From positions 124,967,453 to 125,031,452 of the forward strand of contig NC_081554.1 of NCBI RefSeq assembly GCF_963082655.1: 64,000 nt of DNA, written 5' to 3'. This document shows positions 1 to 11,523 of this stretch, in pieces. Position numbers and translations under genes: made by a program. The notes below the pieces were generated by a model. The model did no database searches. It worked only from the letters and a program-made list of their open reading frames with translations, and had not been told where the DNA came from. Each line of letters opens with the position of its first letter. Position 1 is the stretch's first letter. The stretch comes from Stomoxys calcitrans (lineage: Eukaryota > Arthropoda > Insecta > Diptera > Muscidae).

Positions 1-1599
1 ATGAGGCGATCGGGGAAATATTGACGCAACAAATTCTTTGAGTCTCGTGCTGTGTGTGTTGTGGCTCCATATTGCTTCACAAGTGGTATCAGAAATGCCC
101 ACAGCAGCCGCGTGTTTGGGTGCCGAATGCCAGGGAGAACACACAACTGACTGCCTCACACTTTTGATATTTTCCGGAGTTCTGATAGTCCGTTGATGTC
201 AAAATGTACAAACATTTAAGTTCAACAATGCACTTCACGTCTAAAATTGTGAAAAATGATACCACAAAAATCTTCACGGAGTAGTTCGGTTTTGTTATTA
301 ATATAATTTTTCAAGATGCTGTAAACAACTGGAGCTGGCAAAATATCGATTGATATTTTTGAGATGGATACTATCGGAAAAGATAATTTTTTTTTTAAAT
401 TAATCAAAAATAAGCGATCCAACACTAAATGTATTCTTTAGGGCAAATTGCGCCTATAGGCTAACATTTTGTACAATGATTGCTCTCATGACTTTCAACT
501 GACTTTATTAATCTTGGTTTTATTTGGTCTGTGCATTGATATTGCTTCTATATAAATCGATCTTCTGATTTTTACTTTTGAAATATAGGTGATGGGAAAC
601 TAATGATAGTGTCGATATTTATTAGTAAAACCATCGAAAATATCGAATGTTGCGATTATCGATAGTTTGCCAGCTCTACAAACAACACAAATGATGGTCG
701 TACGTAAAAACGTTCTAAAGGCTCTATTACACAGCATGCAGTTGTCTTATGACATGTCAAATTTAGCACATGTTGAGTTGTACATGTCGTGTGATACAAA
801 CGAAACTAACATATGAAAATCACTTTTCAAAATAGCCCATGTATTTTTTTTCTATTATAGCGTGCTCTTTTCCTTCTGATAAAAACATAAAGAAATCAGC
901 TGTTTTTGTTGTCAGTCGAATGAAAGCAACCCCAAATTAAATTGTTTCCCACAACTTTAACAATTATTACTCATTACTAAAAATCAGATATTGCTCAAAT
1001 TTTTTGGGTTATGTCATACGAAAATAAAATATAGGTTTGATAGCAAAAATTATGAGTCGTATGTAAATTAACATTTTTAAGAACATTTTCAATTACATGT
1101 AAACACAAAAAGTGCCTTAAGTACGATTATGCTAGAAAACATAAAATTTTCCCAGGGAAATGTCAGATTGCACTTGGCGACACTAAGTGTTGCCTAGACC
1201 AGAAACTTATATAGCAGCCCTCTTAAGAAGATGTGTGTCGGCTTAGCATTTTTCAAATTATGAGTAGTGATGAACCACTGTTCCGGACATCTTATAATTT
1301 GTGCCATCTCTGAAAACAACTCTGCAATATATTTTTTTGCCGTAATATCATACGTAATCATTTTGTTGTTGTTATTTTTGCCACATTTATTTTCGCAAAA
1401 AAAAAAAACAAACCAAAAAAATGCTTCATTGCGATGGTAGTGTTTCTTGAGCCCTTTCATATCTCACATGTTATGAGTTGTGTAAACGCAAAAACTATTT
1501 TTAGAATACTTAATAATGAACATGTGCGAATTTTGTCTATTGCGAAAATATCTGTACAGAAATTTGAATGAATGATGATATGTTGTTTTTAGAATACCA
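1..1599. other. Non-coding AT-rich DNA
   Basis: Apart from the hAT-type MITE listed separately at 330-678, I recognise no gene, RNA or element here. Open frames in this stretch are short and lack codon structure or recognisable motifs. Confidence 0.5.
330..678. mobile_element. hAT-type MITE (non-autonomous)
   Basis: A 349-bp unit with terminal inverted repeats built on GAGCTGGCAAA: the left end reads TGGAGCTGGCAAAATATCGA and the right end is the complement, TATCGATAGTTTGCCAGCTC. It is flanked by a near-perfect 8-bp duplication, TAAACAAC at 322-329 and CAAACAAC at 679-686. An 8-bp target duplication and short inverted ends are what hAT transposons leave. There is no coding capacity, so it would depend on a transposase elsewhere. 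The superfamily assignment rests on TSD length and end sequence only. Confidence 0.6.
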
Positions 1600-2345
1600 C
1601 TACCATCGGATAGGGAGTATACAAAAACTGTCATTCTGTTTGTAACATATTGATCAGAGTTCTCACAAAGTTTGCCTACGTGTTTCGGGGGATTTTAAAG
1701 GTCGCCGGCCCCCTTGACCATTGTCCCCCAGGTTGTAAATTAAGTTTGTGCTATACTTCCAAATACCTACATTGAAGGTCCATATTATACCGATTAGTCT
1801 ATATGATCGTTTTGGGGTTCTTTTTTTGGGTAGGTAGTTGCCCCCACCTTAAATTTATATATCAGATTTTCGAGTACAAAAAATTGTTTACTCAAATCGG
1901 TTTACCTATCTCTGATACATTCGAATATAAATCGGAAAAAATCAGTACCCTTCACCTTTGGTTGGGTCATATATAAGGGCCCTAAAAAATGTTAGCCTGA
2001 AGAACCCAAACCATTAAGGAACTTCGTTTTACTGACCTAAATTTATAACATAAAGTTACATTAGGCCTTCCGATTTTCAAACCGCGTATGATCCGGTACG
2101 AACATCGATCTGCTGATCTGGGATCTTAAGCCATAAAATCCTCGATAAATCCATAAATTTATAACTCAATTTCCTTGAAGATTTAAACTGTGATTTATAT
2201 ACACTTCTTGGTACCTGGACCGAATATGATCCAAATCGGCCCTTACTTGGACGTTGATATAGATATAGTAAGATTTTAATAAAATAGGATAATAAATATA
2301 TCCATGGTGGTGGGTATCCAAAGCTCGGCACGCTCGGTTAGGAAT
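1600..2345 (+). mobile_element. HINE-like element, decayed copy
   Basis: The left end resembles the family A start (CCATCGGATAGGGAGTATAC followed by CATTCTGTTTGTAACATA). The right end reads CCATGGTGGTGGGTATCC and then a degraded GCTCGGCACGCTCGG in the place of the GC-rich hairpin. The body contains diverged units of the 'gatatag...gatctg...cataaa' type seen in families A and B. No protein is encoded. Element boundaries are approximate. Confidence 0.55.
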
Positions 2346-2899
2346 TGCTGATCTGTTTATATAGGATCAATAGACACGGATTCAGACTATACATGTCATG
2401 GATGTTCGAAGTCATAAGAATTATCACCTTGAAAAATTTCGGTCAAATCAAATAATAATTACGCCCTCTAGACGCTTAGAGAGTTAAATCGCAAAATTTC
2501 ACCCAAATTGGATAAGAATTGCGCCTCATAGAAAAAAGTCTGTTGTTTGCTGAAAATGACTGCTGCTTAGTGAAGAAGAGGATGTTAGACGAAAAATAAA
2601 ATACAAATGTAAAAGAGTCTCAGTGGATTTTTTTAATCTCCACTGAATGTATACATGATAGATTTCATGGACACCTTAGTAGAGTCATGTACGCATTAGT
2701 AGAGTAATAACAAAAATGCGAGCTAACTCAGCCACATTTCAAAATGTATATCAATGAATGGATGAGGTAGCTTATTTACAGTAATCTTCCACAAATTAAA
2801 AGCATGTCTTCCAACAAAATTTCTAAATCAATTATAAACAATTTATAGTCCGATTCGGACCATAAATGAATGCTGAATATTGTAGAAATCATTGTGTAA
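2346..2899. other. Unannotated spacer
   Basis: No gene or recognisable element. Short phrases such as 'aaatttcggtcaaatc' and 'taagaattgcgcc' recall HINE-like body units, so this may be further decayed repeat. Confidence 0.35.
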
Positions 2900-3683
2900 T
2901 ATTTCTGTTCATTCGGATAAGAATTGCGCCTTGTAGGGACTCAAGAAGCAAAATCGGGAGATAGGTTTATATGGGAACTGTATCAAGCTATGGATAGATC
3001 TCAGTCGATATTAGACACGTATGTTGAAAGTCATGAGAGAAGACGTTGTGAGGCTCAAAAAGTCAAGATCCCAGGTCGGTTTATATGGCAGCTATATCAG
3101 GTAATGTACCGATTTGCGTCATACTTAGCACAGTTATTGGAAGTCGTAACAAAAACCTCATGCTAAATTTTAGCCAAATCGTGCAGAACATCAGTCAAAT
3201 CGGACAAGAATTGCGCTCTCTAGGGTCTCAAGAAGTCAAGACCCAAGATCGATTTATATGGCAGCTATATCAAAACATGGACCATTTTGAACCACACTTA
3301 GTGATACCAAAACACCACGTGAAAAATTTCAGTCTAATCGGACTGGAATTGCGCCCTCTAGAGGCTCAAGAAGTCAAGACCGAAGATTGGTTTATATGTC
3401 AGCTATATCAAGACATGGACCGATTTGGCCCATTTACAATCCCAACCGACCTACAATAATAAAAAGTATTTGTGCAAAATTTCAAGGGCCTAACTTTACT
3501 CCTTCAAAAGTAAGCGTGCTTTCGCCAGACAGACGGACGGATAGACGGATGGACATGGATAGATCGACTTAAAATGTCATGACGATCAAGAATATATATA
3601 CTTTATGGGGTCTCAGATGCATATTTCGAGATGTTACAAACAGAATGACGAAATTAGTATTCCTCCCCCATCCTATGGTGGAT
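2900..3683 (-). mobile_element. HINE-like family A, partial copy
   Basis: Contains about four diverged units around TTTATATGGCAGCTATATCA and GAAGTCAAGACCC, then the conserved family end: GACGGACGG runs, ATGGATAGATCGAC, ACTTTATGGGGTCTCAGA, and ATTAGTATTCCTCCCCCATC with TATGGTGG. The hairpin end is missing, so the copy is truncated. Open frames of 80-124 codons run through it, but they arise from repeat composition and look non-coding. Confidence 0.8.
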
Positions 3684-4344
3684 TCAATTAATTTTTTAAT
3701 TGAAAACAGTTTTATTTTCAATGAAATTTTTAATTGAAAATATTTTCGTGATATTTTTTTCTGTGTAGACAGCAAGTATTAAAATTTTTGATTTTTTAAC
3801 AGACTGAGTCGAGTTGACTTTTTGACAACTTTAAAAACTTAATTTGATGAAAATAAAGTTTTTATAGTTCTCGTGACGTCAAATGGAATGGCTAAGCCAA
3901 TTTCTCCCAATATGATTCTCTATCGCTAAGCTGAATAACGCTTGGATGGATATTAGAAGGCAAACCTCGATAATATTTTTAACCATTTTTATTAATTACG
4001 CGTAGGAAGGCAAGAAGTCATATCGAAAGATCGGTTTATATTGGAACTATATCTAAACATGAACCGATGTGGCCAATTGACAATCTCAGTCGGCCTACAT
4101 CAAAGGCTTTTCTTTAAAAAATGAGGACAGTTAAAATCGGTTTATGGATCGAAGGCATTTGATACGCGATTCATTACTATAAATTTACAGGACACTTGAA
4201 TCAAACTACATGACAGTGGTGTAATTTATGGAAGAAGTTTAAAGTTCAATTAGTGGGTATGGCTGAGATGTTCACCAAATTCTTTATTATTGATGGAGTG
4301 GTTTGTTTTAAAAATTTAAATGAAAAAATTTTATGAAGCTAGTA
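3684..4344. other. Spacer with a small HINE-like remnant
   Basis: A scrap of family A body lies near 4015-4115 (AAGAAGTCATATCGAAAGATCGGTTTATA in outline, then 'catgaaccgatgtggcc' and 'ggcctacat'). The rest is AT-rich DNA in which I see no gene. Confidence 0.45.
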
Positions 4345-4830
4345 AAAATTTACAACAAAATAAGACCAATAGTAAGAAGTTCGGTGTGAATAAAGCTCTC
4401 TCCATCTAGCTCTATTGTTGGCCAAAGCTTTGGTTTTTCCACGAGATATGGATTGCTTCCAACTTTCTTTTCGTAGATCGGATCCACGTGTGTCTTGGGC
4501 GTCCCCTCTTTCTCTGTCTTTGTGGGTTTCAGTATAGGACATTTCTCGCTATATCATCGCGCGGTCGGCGTAGACTATGACCCAACCAAGTCCAGTTTCT
4601 CTTCTGGATTTCTGCATCGACAGGGGAAGTCTTTGTTCTGATTTCTAATTCATCATTTGAAATACGGTTTGGCCAGAAAATTCGAAGTATTTGTCGTAGG
4701 CAATGTTTTATAAAAACTTTATGTATCATGTCAGATGTAACTGTATTTCCAAACTTTGTTGAGTGTAAGAAAGGCGCTTCTGGCCTTATTGATGTATTCG
4801 CGGATGTCTGCTTCCGATCCTCCATCCTGT
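4345..4830 (-). pseudogene. Non-LTR retrotransposon, C-terminal fragment
   Basis: The minus strand carries the C-terminal tail of a LINE polyprotein in two frames, 4825-4529 and about 4542-4345. Visible motifs are HCLRQILRIFWPNRISN, TWLGHSLRRPRDDIAR and, after a frameshift near 4540, an RG-rich stretch followed by NNRARWRELYS. In complete elements a basic 'W-x-GH-x-x-R' segment of this kind follows the reverse transcriptase and thumb. The catalytic RT core is absent, so this is a 5'-truncated dead copy. Its clade is unresolved (RTE- or CR1-type both possible). It differs from the RTE-like element just to the right, which has a different tail. Confidence 0.7.
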
Positions 4831-5263
4831 TTTATTTTGTTGCCAATATAGAAAAAGTTATCAACATATTCTTTGTTTATTCAAAACAGAAGCATTTTTT
4901 AATAACATTTTTATGATTTGAAACTTATCTGCATTGCAGGCACGGATAGGTACAATCATAATACTTTTGATGAATTTAACACATACGCCTAATGTTTGCA
5001 TATAGGTATTTCTAGAATGCCAAACATGACGTTTGACTTGCTTAAAACTAATGTGTTCATTCAACAAGGAAAGAACCAAAGTGTCAGACAAAGCCGACAT
5101 TTGAGAAATTGGTGAGCAGAAACAGCAAATAAGGTGGCTGTAACATCAAAAAGTTTGTTGAAAATGGGACAGCAGCACACCCGAAAGAATTTTTTTAAAG
5201 ACAAATTTTTAGTAAAATGTTTTCTAACACAAAATCCAATGAAATTTTCTTTATAGATAAATT
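4831..5263. other. Unannotated spacer between two LINE fragments
   Basis: AT-rich, no recognisable gene or repeat. It separates the C-terminal LINE fragment on the left from the 5'-truncated RTE-like LINE on the right. Confidence 0.4.
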
Positions 5264-7755
5264 TACTCCGGTAAGAGGCTAGCCACAATACGCATAAAAG
5301 CCAAATTCTTCAACATCAGCCTTACTTGTGCCCACGCCACGATGGAAGTCAAAGACGAGCAGACCAAGGATATTTTCTGCGAGCGCCTAGAGAGAGAATA
5401 TGACCGCTGCCCCGCCCATGATATTAAAATCGTTCTGGGAGATTTTAATGCGAAGATAGGGAAAGAAGACATTTTTGGTCCAACAGTCGGAAAGTTTAGC
5501 CTCCACGAGATAACGTCCAGTAATGGGTTGAGGCTGATAGATTTCGCCGCGGCAAAAAACATGGTAGTTAGTAGCACCAGATTTCAACATAAAAATATTC
5601 ACAAAGTCACCCGATCAAAACACGAGAAACCAAATTGATCATGTTGTGATAGATGGAAGGCATTTATCCAGCGTGTTATATGTTCGATCGATCTGTGGAG
5701 CGAATATAGATTCGGATCATTACCTTGTTTCAGCAAAGGTTCGCACTCGTTTGAACATGGCGAGGAAAGTACGACCTGACACTGCACGGAAGCTGCAAAC
5801 AAAACAAATGGCAGCGGCATACTCCACTCGACTGACCCAACTGCTTGATGAAAGCACTCCTTGTTCCGATGATATAATGGCGCAGTGGCTAACTATTGCC
5901 CACTCCATGGAAAATGTTGTACTTGTTTACCGTAAGCCTCCTTCAAAAAACCCATGGTACGACCAAGAGTGTCGAGATGCTAGTGAAGCCAAGAATGTGG
6001 CATATAGAGTAACCCTGCAATCAGTAGCAACGCGCCAGATGAAGGAGAGGTATCGGGAAAAAAGGAGAGGAAGAAACGTCTATTCCGCAGAAAGAAAAAG
6101 GAAATGGAAAGACGTGAGTGTGAGTGAATTGAGATGTACAGGAGTCAGAATGAAGTCCGGATATTCTAACAAAGAATTAAACCGATGGTTTTGGTGCAGG
6201 CACATTCTCTTGCAGAGACAAAGAAGGAAATCTGGTAACTGACACAGATAACATGCTGAGGATATGGAAAGAACATTTTACCCAACTACTAGTGTCCGAC
6301 GTTGGCGGTGAAGAGGATACAGCAGAACCAATCCCTGATGGTGGTATAGAATGTCTACCTCCTAGTCAGAATGAGGTCCAAGTAGCAGTGACCCGACTAA
6401 AGAATAACAAGGAAGCAGGAGCCGGTGGGTTACTCGCTGAACTATTTAGACCGGAGGCGACACGTAGATAAGACGTATGCATCGATCTGGCTAGAAGAAC
6501 GCATACCCGACGATTGGAACTTCAGAATACTATGTCCCATACACAAGAAAGGAGACAAGACGGAATGTGCCAACTACAGAGGAATAAGTCTCCTCCCCAT
6601 CGCATACAAGATACTCTCAAGCGTACTGTGTGAAAGATTAAAACTTAAAGTCAACGAGAAAATTTGGGACCTATCAATGCGGCTTTAGACCTGGTAAATC
6701 CACCCTAGACCAGATATTCACACTGCGCCAAATCCTGGAAAAGACCCGCGAATGACAAATCAACACCTACCATCTCTTTGTTGACTACAAAGCCGCCATC
6801 GATACTCCTTTACGTTCAAAGGTATTTCAAGCCATGTCTGAGTTTGGTATCCCTGCAAAATTAGTAAGACTGCAGGATGACACTTGCTGATACGCGTCAG
6901 TCAGAAAAGGAAAGAATCTCTCCGAACCATTTAACACCAAACGAGGTTTCAGACAAGGAGACAGCCTATCGTGTGATCTCTTTAATATCCTGCTGGAGAA
7001 GATTATACGAGATGCAGATGTGAATAGATATGGCACAATAATCACAAGAGAGCACATGCTTGCACAACCGAGCAGATAAAGAAAATGCAGAAAGTTGGGA
7101 ACCACAACTTTGAGACAGTCAGTAACTTTATCTACCTCGGCACCGCCGTAACCGAAAGGAATGACACCAGTTTTGAGATTAAGCGAAGAATAATACTGGC
7201 AAACAGATGCTACTTTGGACTAAGTAAGCAGGTTAGAAACAAGGCCACGAAGAAACAAGGCAGACGAAGATTACACTATACAAGACACTGATACTACCCG
7301 TACTGTTATATGGATCTGAAGCATGGGTACTTGTGAAAGCAGATGAGGCAGTGCTTGGAGTATTTGGAGAGAGAAAGATTCTTCGTAAAATATATGGACC
7401 AGTTTGCGTCAATAGAGAATATAGGCGACGTATGAACCACGAGCTGTATAAGCTGTATGACGACGATAGTATAGTCACACGCATCAAAATTCAGCGGCTG
7501 CGTTGGCTAGGTCATGTTGTCAGAATGGATGAAGAAGCCCCAGCAAAGAAGTCTTTGAAGGCAATCACGGTGGTACACGCCAACCGGGAAAACTAAAAGC
7601 CAGATGGAAAGATCAAGTTGTGGGAGACACCTCGAAATTTGGTGTCAAAAATTTTAGAATTAGCGTAGAAGATCGAGGCGCTTGGAACGCTATTCTACGT
7701 TCGGCTAGTGGACCAAATATTCTGTCATAGCCAATTAAAGTAAAGTTAAGTAGAT
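5264..7755 (+). pseudogene. RTE-like non-LTR retrotransposon (endonuclease + RT), 5'-truncated
   Basis: A decayed LINE polyprotein. The apurinic-type endonuclease spans about 5264-5760: GDFNAKIGKED near 5440, SSNGLRLIDFAAAKN near 5520, an N-Q-I-D-H-V motif near 5630 split by a frameshift at about 5637, and DSDHYLV near 5712. The reverse transcriptase follows from about 6253: [35 protein letters not shown], then GFR, a Y-K-A palm-A stretch near 6790 and FRQGDSLSCDLFN near 6955. The sequence then jumps from EHMLA (about 7055) to KVGNHNFETVSNFIYLGTA, so the catalytic YADD segment is deleted. The tail has LRWLGHVVRMDEEAPAKK, ending at RGAWNAILRSASGPN about 7725 and a short AAGT-rich tail. Multiple stops and frameshifts make it inactive. 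Annotation pipelines often call such proteins 'craniofacial development protein 2-like'. The RTE clade is a moderately confident inference. A second copy lies at 59860-62265. Confidence 0.88.
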
Positions 7756-8425
7756 AGGGGTCCCATAGTGCCCTATGATCGAAATCTATTATTCAATAGT
7801 AAACAGGTTTGGTTTTCGTACGAAATTAGTTCTGTAAGCTTTGACCGTGGTTTGAGGCACAGTGACACACTATTTTATTTGGTCACAACATTATTTCATT
7901 TCTTATAGTATTTATGTCCAGCTTAGACCAATGGGTTTTGTTTTTGTTTCTATTTCGTATAGAAAAACAAAACAACAAAACCCCTTTCGAAACGCATGCT
8001 TCTTCCCAGGGATCTGGAGCGTTCCTTTACATTTGACTAATTATTTTTAAATTTTCTTCTTACAAACAAAATTTCGATAAAAATTTTCTAAAGAACAAAT
8101 TTGAATTAAGTTTTCTATAAAGACAAAAATTCGATCAATATTTCTTTGTACACAAAATGTTGATGGAATTTTTCCTAAAACAAAACAATTTCGATAAGTT
8201 TTTTTAATACTTTGCCAATAAAGGACAAACCCCACGGAAAAATGTCAATGAAATAAAAGTGATATTTATCGCAAATTGTGATTAGAATTAACCCATTAGT
8301 TAAAAACCGGGCAACTTTGGCAAGAAACCGATTTACCAAATATTTGCAAAATTTAGGACTTACGAAGAAATGATGCAAAATATGGGTATATTGAGTATTT
8401 TGGATGAAATTTCAATACACCATCC
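7756..8425. repeat. Spacer with degenerate ~30-bp A+T minisatellite
   Basis: From about 8040 to 8220 the sequence repeats a loose unit of the form 'caaaatttcgat(g)aaaattttctaaa(g)aa'. The same degenerate repeat recurs at 10.1, 23.5, 32 and 40 kb. No gene is seen between 7756 and 8040. Confidence 0.45.
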
Positions 8426-8494
8426 TTTTTATACCCACCACCGAAGGATGGGGGTACATTCATTTTGTCATTTCGTTTGTAACACATCGAAATA

Positions 8495-8583
<89 letters not shown>

Positions 8584-9175
8584 TGTCTATTGATATTGAG
8601 CTGAAATGTTGCACAGATTCATTTTTTGTCTACAAGCAGGTTAAGTTCGAAGATAGGTTATATGAGACTCTATCTTGATACAGCCCCCATATAGACCGAT
8701 CCGTCGATTAAGGGTTCAAGGCCCATAAAAGCCACATTTATTATCCGATTTTGGTGAAATTTAGGACAGTGAGTTGTATTGGGCCCTTTGACATCCTTCT
8801 TCAATTTGGTCCAGATCGGTCCAGATTTGGATATAGCTACCCTATTGCCGAAATTCGGGTCAGTGAGTTGTGTTGGGCTCTTCGACATTTTTCTAAAACT
8901 TGGATATAGCTGCCATATAGACCGATATCTCGATTTAAAGTCTTGGCCCCATAAAAGACGCATTTCTAATCCAATTTCACTGTAATTTGACACAGTGACT
9001 TATGTTAGGCCTTTCGACATCCGTGGTCTAAATCGGAACATATTTCGATATAGTTGCTACGGGCATAAGGTATGCATTATTCACCGGATTTTGACGAAAG
9101 GTGGTTTACATATATACCCGAGGTGGTGTGTATTCAAAGTCCGGCCCGGCCGAACTTAACGCCTTTGTACTTGTT
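8426..9175 (+). mobile_element. HINE-like family B copy containing a (TA)n tract
   Basis: Starts TTTTTATACCCACCACCGAA, ends with CCGGCCCGGCCGAAC hairpin and TTTGTACTTGTT. The body has tandem units such as ATATAGACCGATC and CCATAAAAG, with variable 'gacatccttcttcaatttgg'. A long TA microsatellite replaces part of the left subterminal region. Non-coding; the 102-codon open frame through the TA tract is an artefact of low complexity. Confidence 0.8.
8497..8580. repeat. (TA)n microsatellite, about 84 bp
   Basis: Uninterrupted TA dinucleotides inside the left part of a family B element, directly after CATCGAAATATC, at the point where other B copies continue into 'cttttccgaccctataaagtatatatat'. 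It probably expanded from that native TATATATAT run. Confidence 0.95.
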
Positions 9176-9847
9176 ATCGATAAAAGATCATTGATCGACT
9201 TTAATGAATTTCCAAGAAGAATTCGAGGACATCATTTGAACAGAATATAGATGGCTTTTCGTAAAAATTTATCAAAATCTATTTTCTTGAAATATCAACG
9301 TTCGGGCAACAATGAACGGTTGTCACACATCTTTCTATAAAACTGAGATATCCACACAGACAAGCAGAGTCTAAAGGATTTTAGAAGATATAATCGACCT
9401 CTTAATATTTATTTGGAAGCAATTCAAAGCTCACACTTTATGACCAAATGTCGTCGCCGATGGGTTAGTTCCTGGGCTAAGTAGGGACCACAATTTTTCA
9501 TTAAAAAATTTAAAGTATCTTTATAAATTTCATAGTTGCAGAAAGATATTGAGAATTTTTCGATTGGAAAAAAATGGGTTGTCGAGAAAGAGAGTATTAT
9601 CTTGACTCCGATTCCAGACAAAGTATTAAAAAAAACTTAAAAAAATAATTCTAAAAACTTTTTAAGAATAAAAAAATAAAAATTTGTTATTTTTATACTA
9701 TACTGTTATTGTTTTTCGTTGTCTTTTTGAATTTTATTTAAATAATGTATCGATATTTCTTATGAAAATCGTGTTTTGATTCTCATTGGATATATCATGT
9801 CATGAAAATGAATTCCATTGAAATATTGATTATTAAATTAAATTAAA
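9176..9847. other. Unannotated AT-rich spacer
   Basis: No recognisable gene, RNA or repeat. Poly-A/poly-T rich towards 9620-9700. Confidence 0.4.
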
Positions 9848-10125
9848 CAAGTAAAAGCGTGATTAATTCGGCCGTGCCGAATCCTATATACTCTTCACCA
9901 TGGATTGCATTTGTCAAGGTCTTTGTACGGTATCCCTTTTTAGGCAAGCAAAGGATAACGGCTAAGAGTTGCTATGATATTGAAGCTATATCAGATTAAA
10001 CACCGACTCGGGCCATACCTGGTTTGGATGTTGTAGACCGTAGCAGAAGTTATTGTGCAAACTTTCGCCCCATTGGGGCTCAAGAAGTAAAATTGGGAAA
10101 TTTTTTTAGAGGAACTTAAATCGAA
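9848..10125 (-). mobile_element. HINE-like family A, hairpin-end fragment
   Basis: Begins AACAAGTAAAAGCGTG, then ATTCGGCCGTGCCGAATCC (hairpin) and TCTTCACCATGGATTGCATT, followed by the family A subterminal sequence and about one body unit ending GGCTCAAGAAGTAAAATTGG. The opposite end is missing. Confidence 0.8.
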
Positions 10126-10345
10126 ATATTGTTTTTAGAGAAGAAGTTATTAATGTATTGTCTTTAAAGAATCTTTCAATATTTTTTTCACAAACATGTC
10201 ATTGAAATCAAAAAAAAAATTAATAAATACTTTGTGTTAAAAAAAAAAATTTTTTAAAAATTTGCCTTTAAAATATGTCATTAAAATTCTGTGTTTAAAA
10301 AAATGTTCATTGAAGTTTTATCTTTAGAGAAAATTGCCTTGAAGT
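10120..10345. repeat. Degenerate ~30-bp A+T minisatellite
   Basis: Repeated unit 'cattgaa(a)ttttgtctttagagaaaat' in loosely conserved form, in the reverse orientation to the array at 23.5 kb. Confidence 0.5.
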
Positions 10346-10349
10346 TTTG

Positions 10350-10570
10350 AAATAAAGAGGCAGTGCTTGGTGTGATTGAAAGGAAGATTCTTTGTAAAAT
10401 GTATGGACCAGTTTGCATTGATGAAAAGTATTGAAAGAAAAGTATCTTTTGAAGGACATCACGGTGGTACACGCCAAGAAAGACCAAATGGTGAAAAACA
10501 GCTCAAAACATGCTATTCTACGTTCGACTAATGGGACAAATGTTCTATCAATGGGACAAATGATTGAACA
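10350..10570 (+). pseudogene. RTE-like LINE, 3' fragment
   Basis: Matches the C-terminal part of the RTE-like element at 5264-7755: EAVLGV, ERKIL and MYGPVCI are readable near 10353-10420. After a deletion come ATCACGGTGGTACACGCCAA and GCTATTCTACGTTCG, corresponding to the extreme 3' end. It is a short dead fragment with at least two internal deletions. Confidence 0.8.
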
Positions 10571-10707
10571 AGAAAATTATACGGGTTCGATTACACACGG
10601 GGAGGTTCAGTACATAAAGGACATGCTAAATTAATACGAAACAAGATAGCATTAAGCCAACAATATGTACTTAACAATTCCAAATTACTTTGACATAAAC
10701 TCAAGAA

Positions 10708-10940
10708 GCCGGAGGCCACCGTAGCGCAGAGGTTAGCATGTCCACCTACGACGCTGACCGAATCCTATTAATGCTGGCGACATTTGCCATGTAAAAACTT
10801 CTCCCCAACGAAGTGTAGCACCGCGGCTCGGCGTTCAGACCCGGCTATAAAAAGGAGGCCCCTTATCACTGAGTTTAAACTTGAATCGGACAGCACTCAT
10901 TGAGCCAAATCCAAGGCTTGGTTTACATGAGGGTTAGGTT
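10708..10940 (+). mobile_element. tRNA-derived SINE, internally deleted copy
   Basis: Starts GGAGGCCACCGTAGCGCAGA like the complete copy at 11524, keeping the A-box-like GTAGCGCAGAGGTTAGC. Part of the B-box segment is lost: 'gctgaccgaatccta' replaces 'gctgaacgcctgggttcgaatcct'. The body reads GGCTATAAAAAGGAGGCCCC and then CTTGAATCGGACAGCACTCA. Confidence 0.85.
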
Positions 10941-11523
10941 AGGTTAGACAGATATTCAATTTTTAAACAGACTTTCTCAAACAGTTTTAGTCCATAGTCT
11001 TACCACAATAGCCACAGATGAAGGCCTCAGTTGAAAATCGAAAAGTTTAACTAAAAAAACGTTTTAACTAAACTTTCGGCTTAAAAATTTACACAAAAGG
11101 CACTATTTTTTGTCGTCTTTGTCTTATTTCAACAAGTGTTGATCTCATATTCCATTTAATACCTACGTAAAGTATGATTATAATCAAATAATCTGCCAAC
11201 TATCAAAATTTGCTGATATATGGCAACATTGAATCTACTATTAATGAAGTTCAAAAAGCCTTCGCACTGAGTTCTTATTATTAACGCATTTTTTAGCAAG
11301 TGACATATTTATCGATTTGTCTTAATTTTTTACTTGTACGATGACAAGGAGCAAAGCTCTTTTTGAAGCCTTTATGTTTGTGAATGAACTTAAATATCTG
11401 TTATATTATATATATAATGCAAGCTTCGCAAATAATAACTTAAGAAATTAATTTTACCTTTGATTTACTTTATTATATTAGATTGTTTTTATAATTATCT
11501 CTTAGTATTACATAATTTATTTA
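10941..11523. other. Unannotated AT-rich spacer
   Basis: No recognisable gene or repeat between the two SINE copies. Confidence 0.4.

Noticed and set aside
2924..3459. Overlapping plus-strand frames of 80 and 124 codons
   Set aside because: They fall entirely within a family A repeat; successive tandem units give similar peptides, which reflects repeat structure and not a protein.
8370..8678. 102-codon frame with a long Ile-Tyr run
   Set aside because: It is the translation of a TA microsatellite within a family B element.
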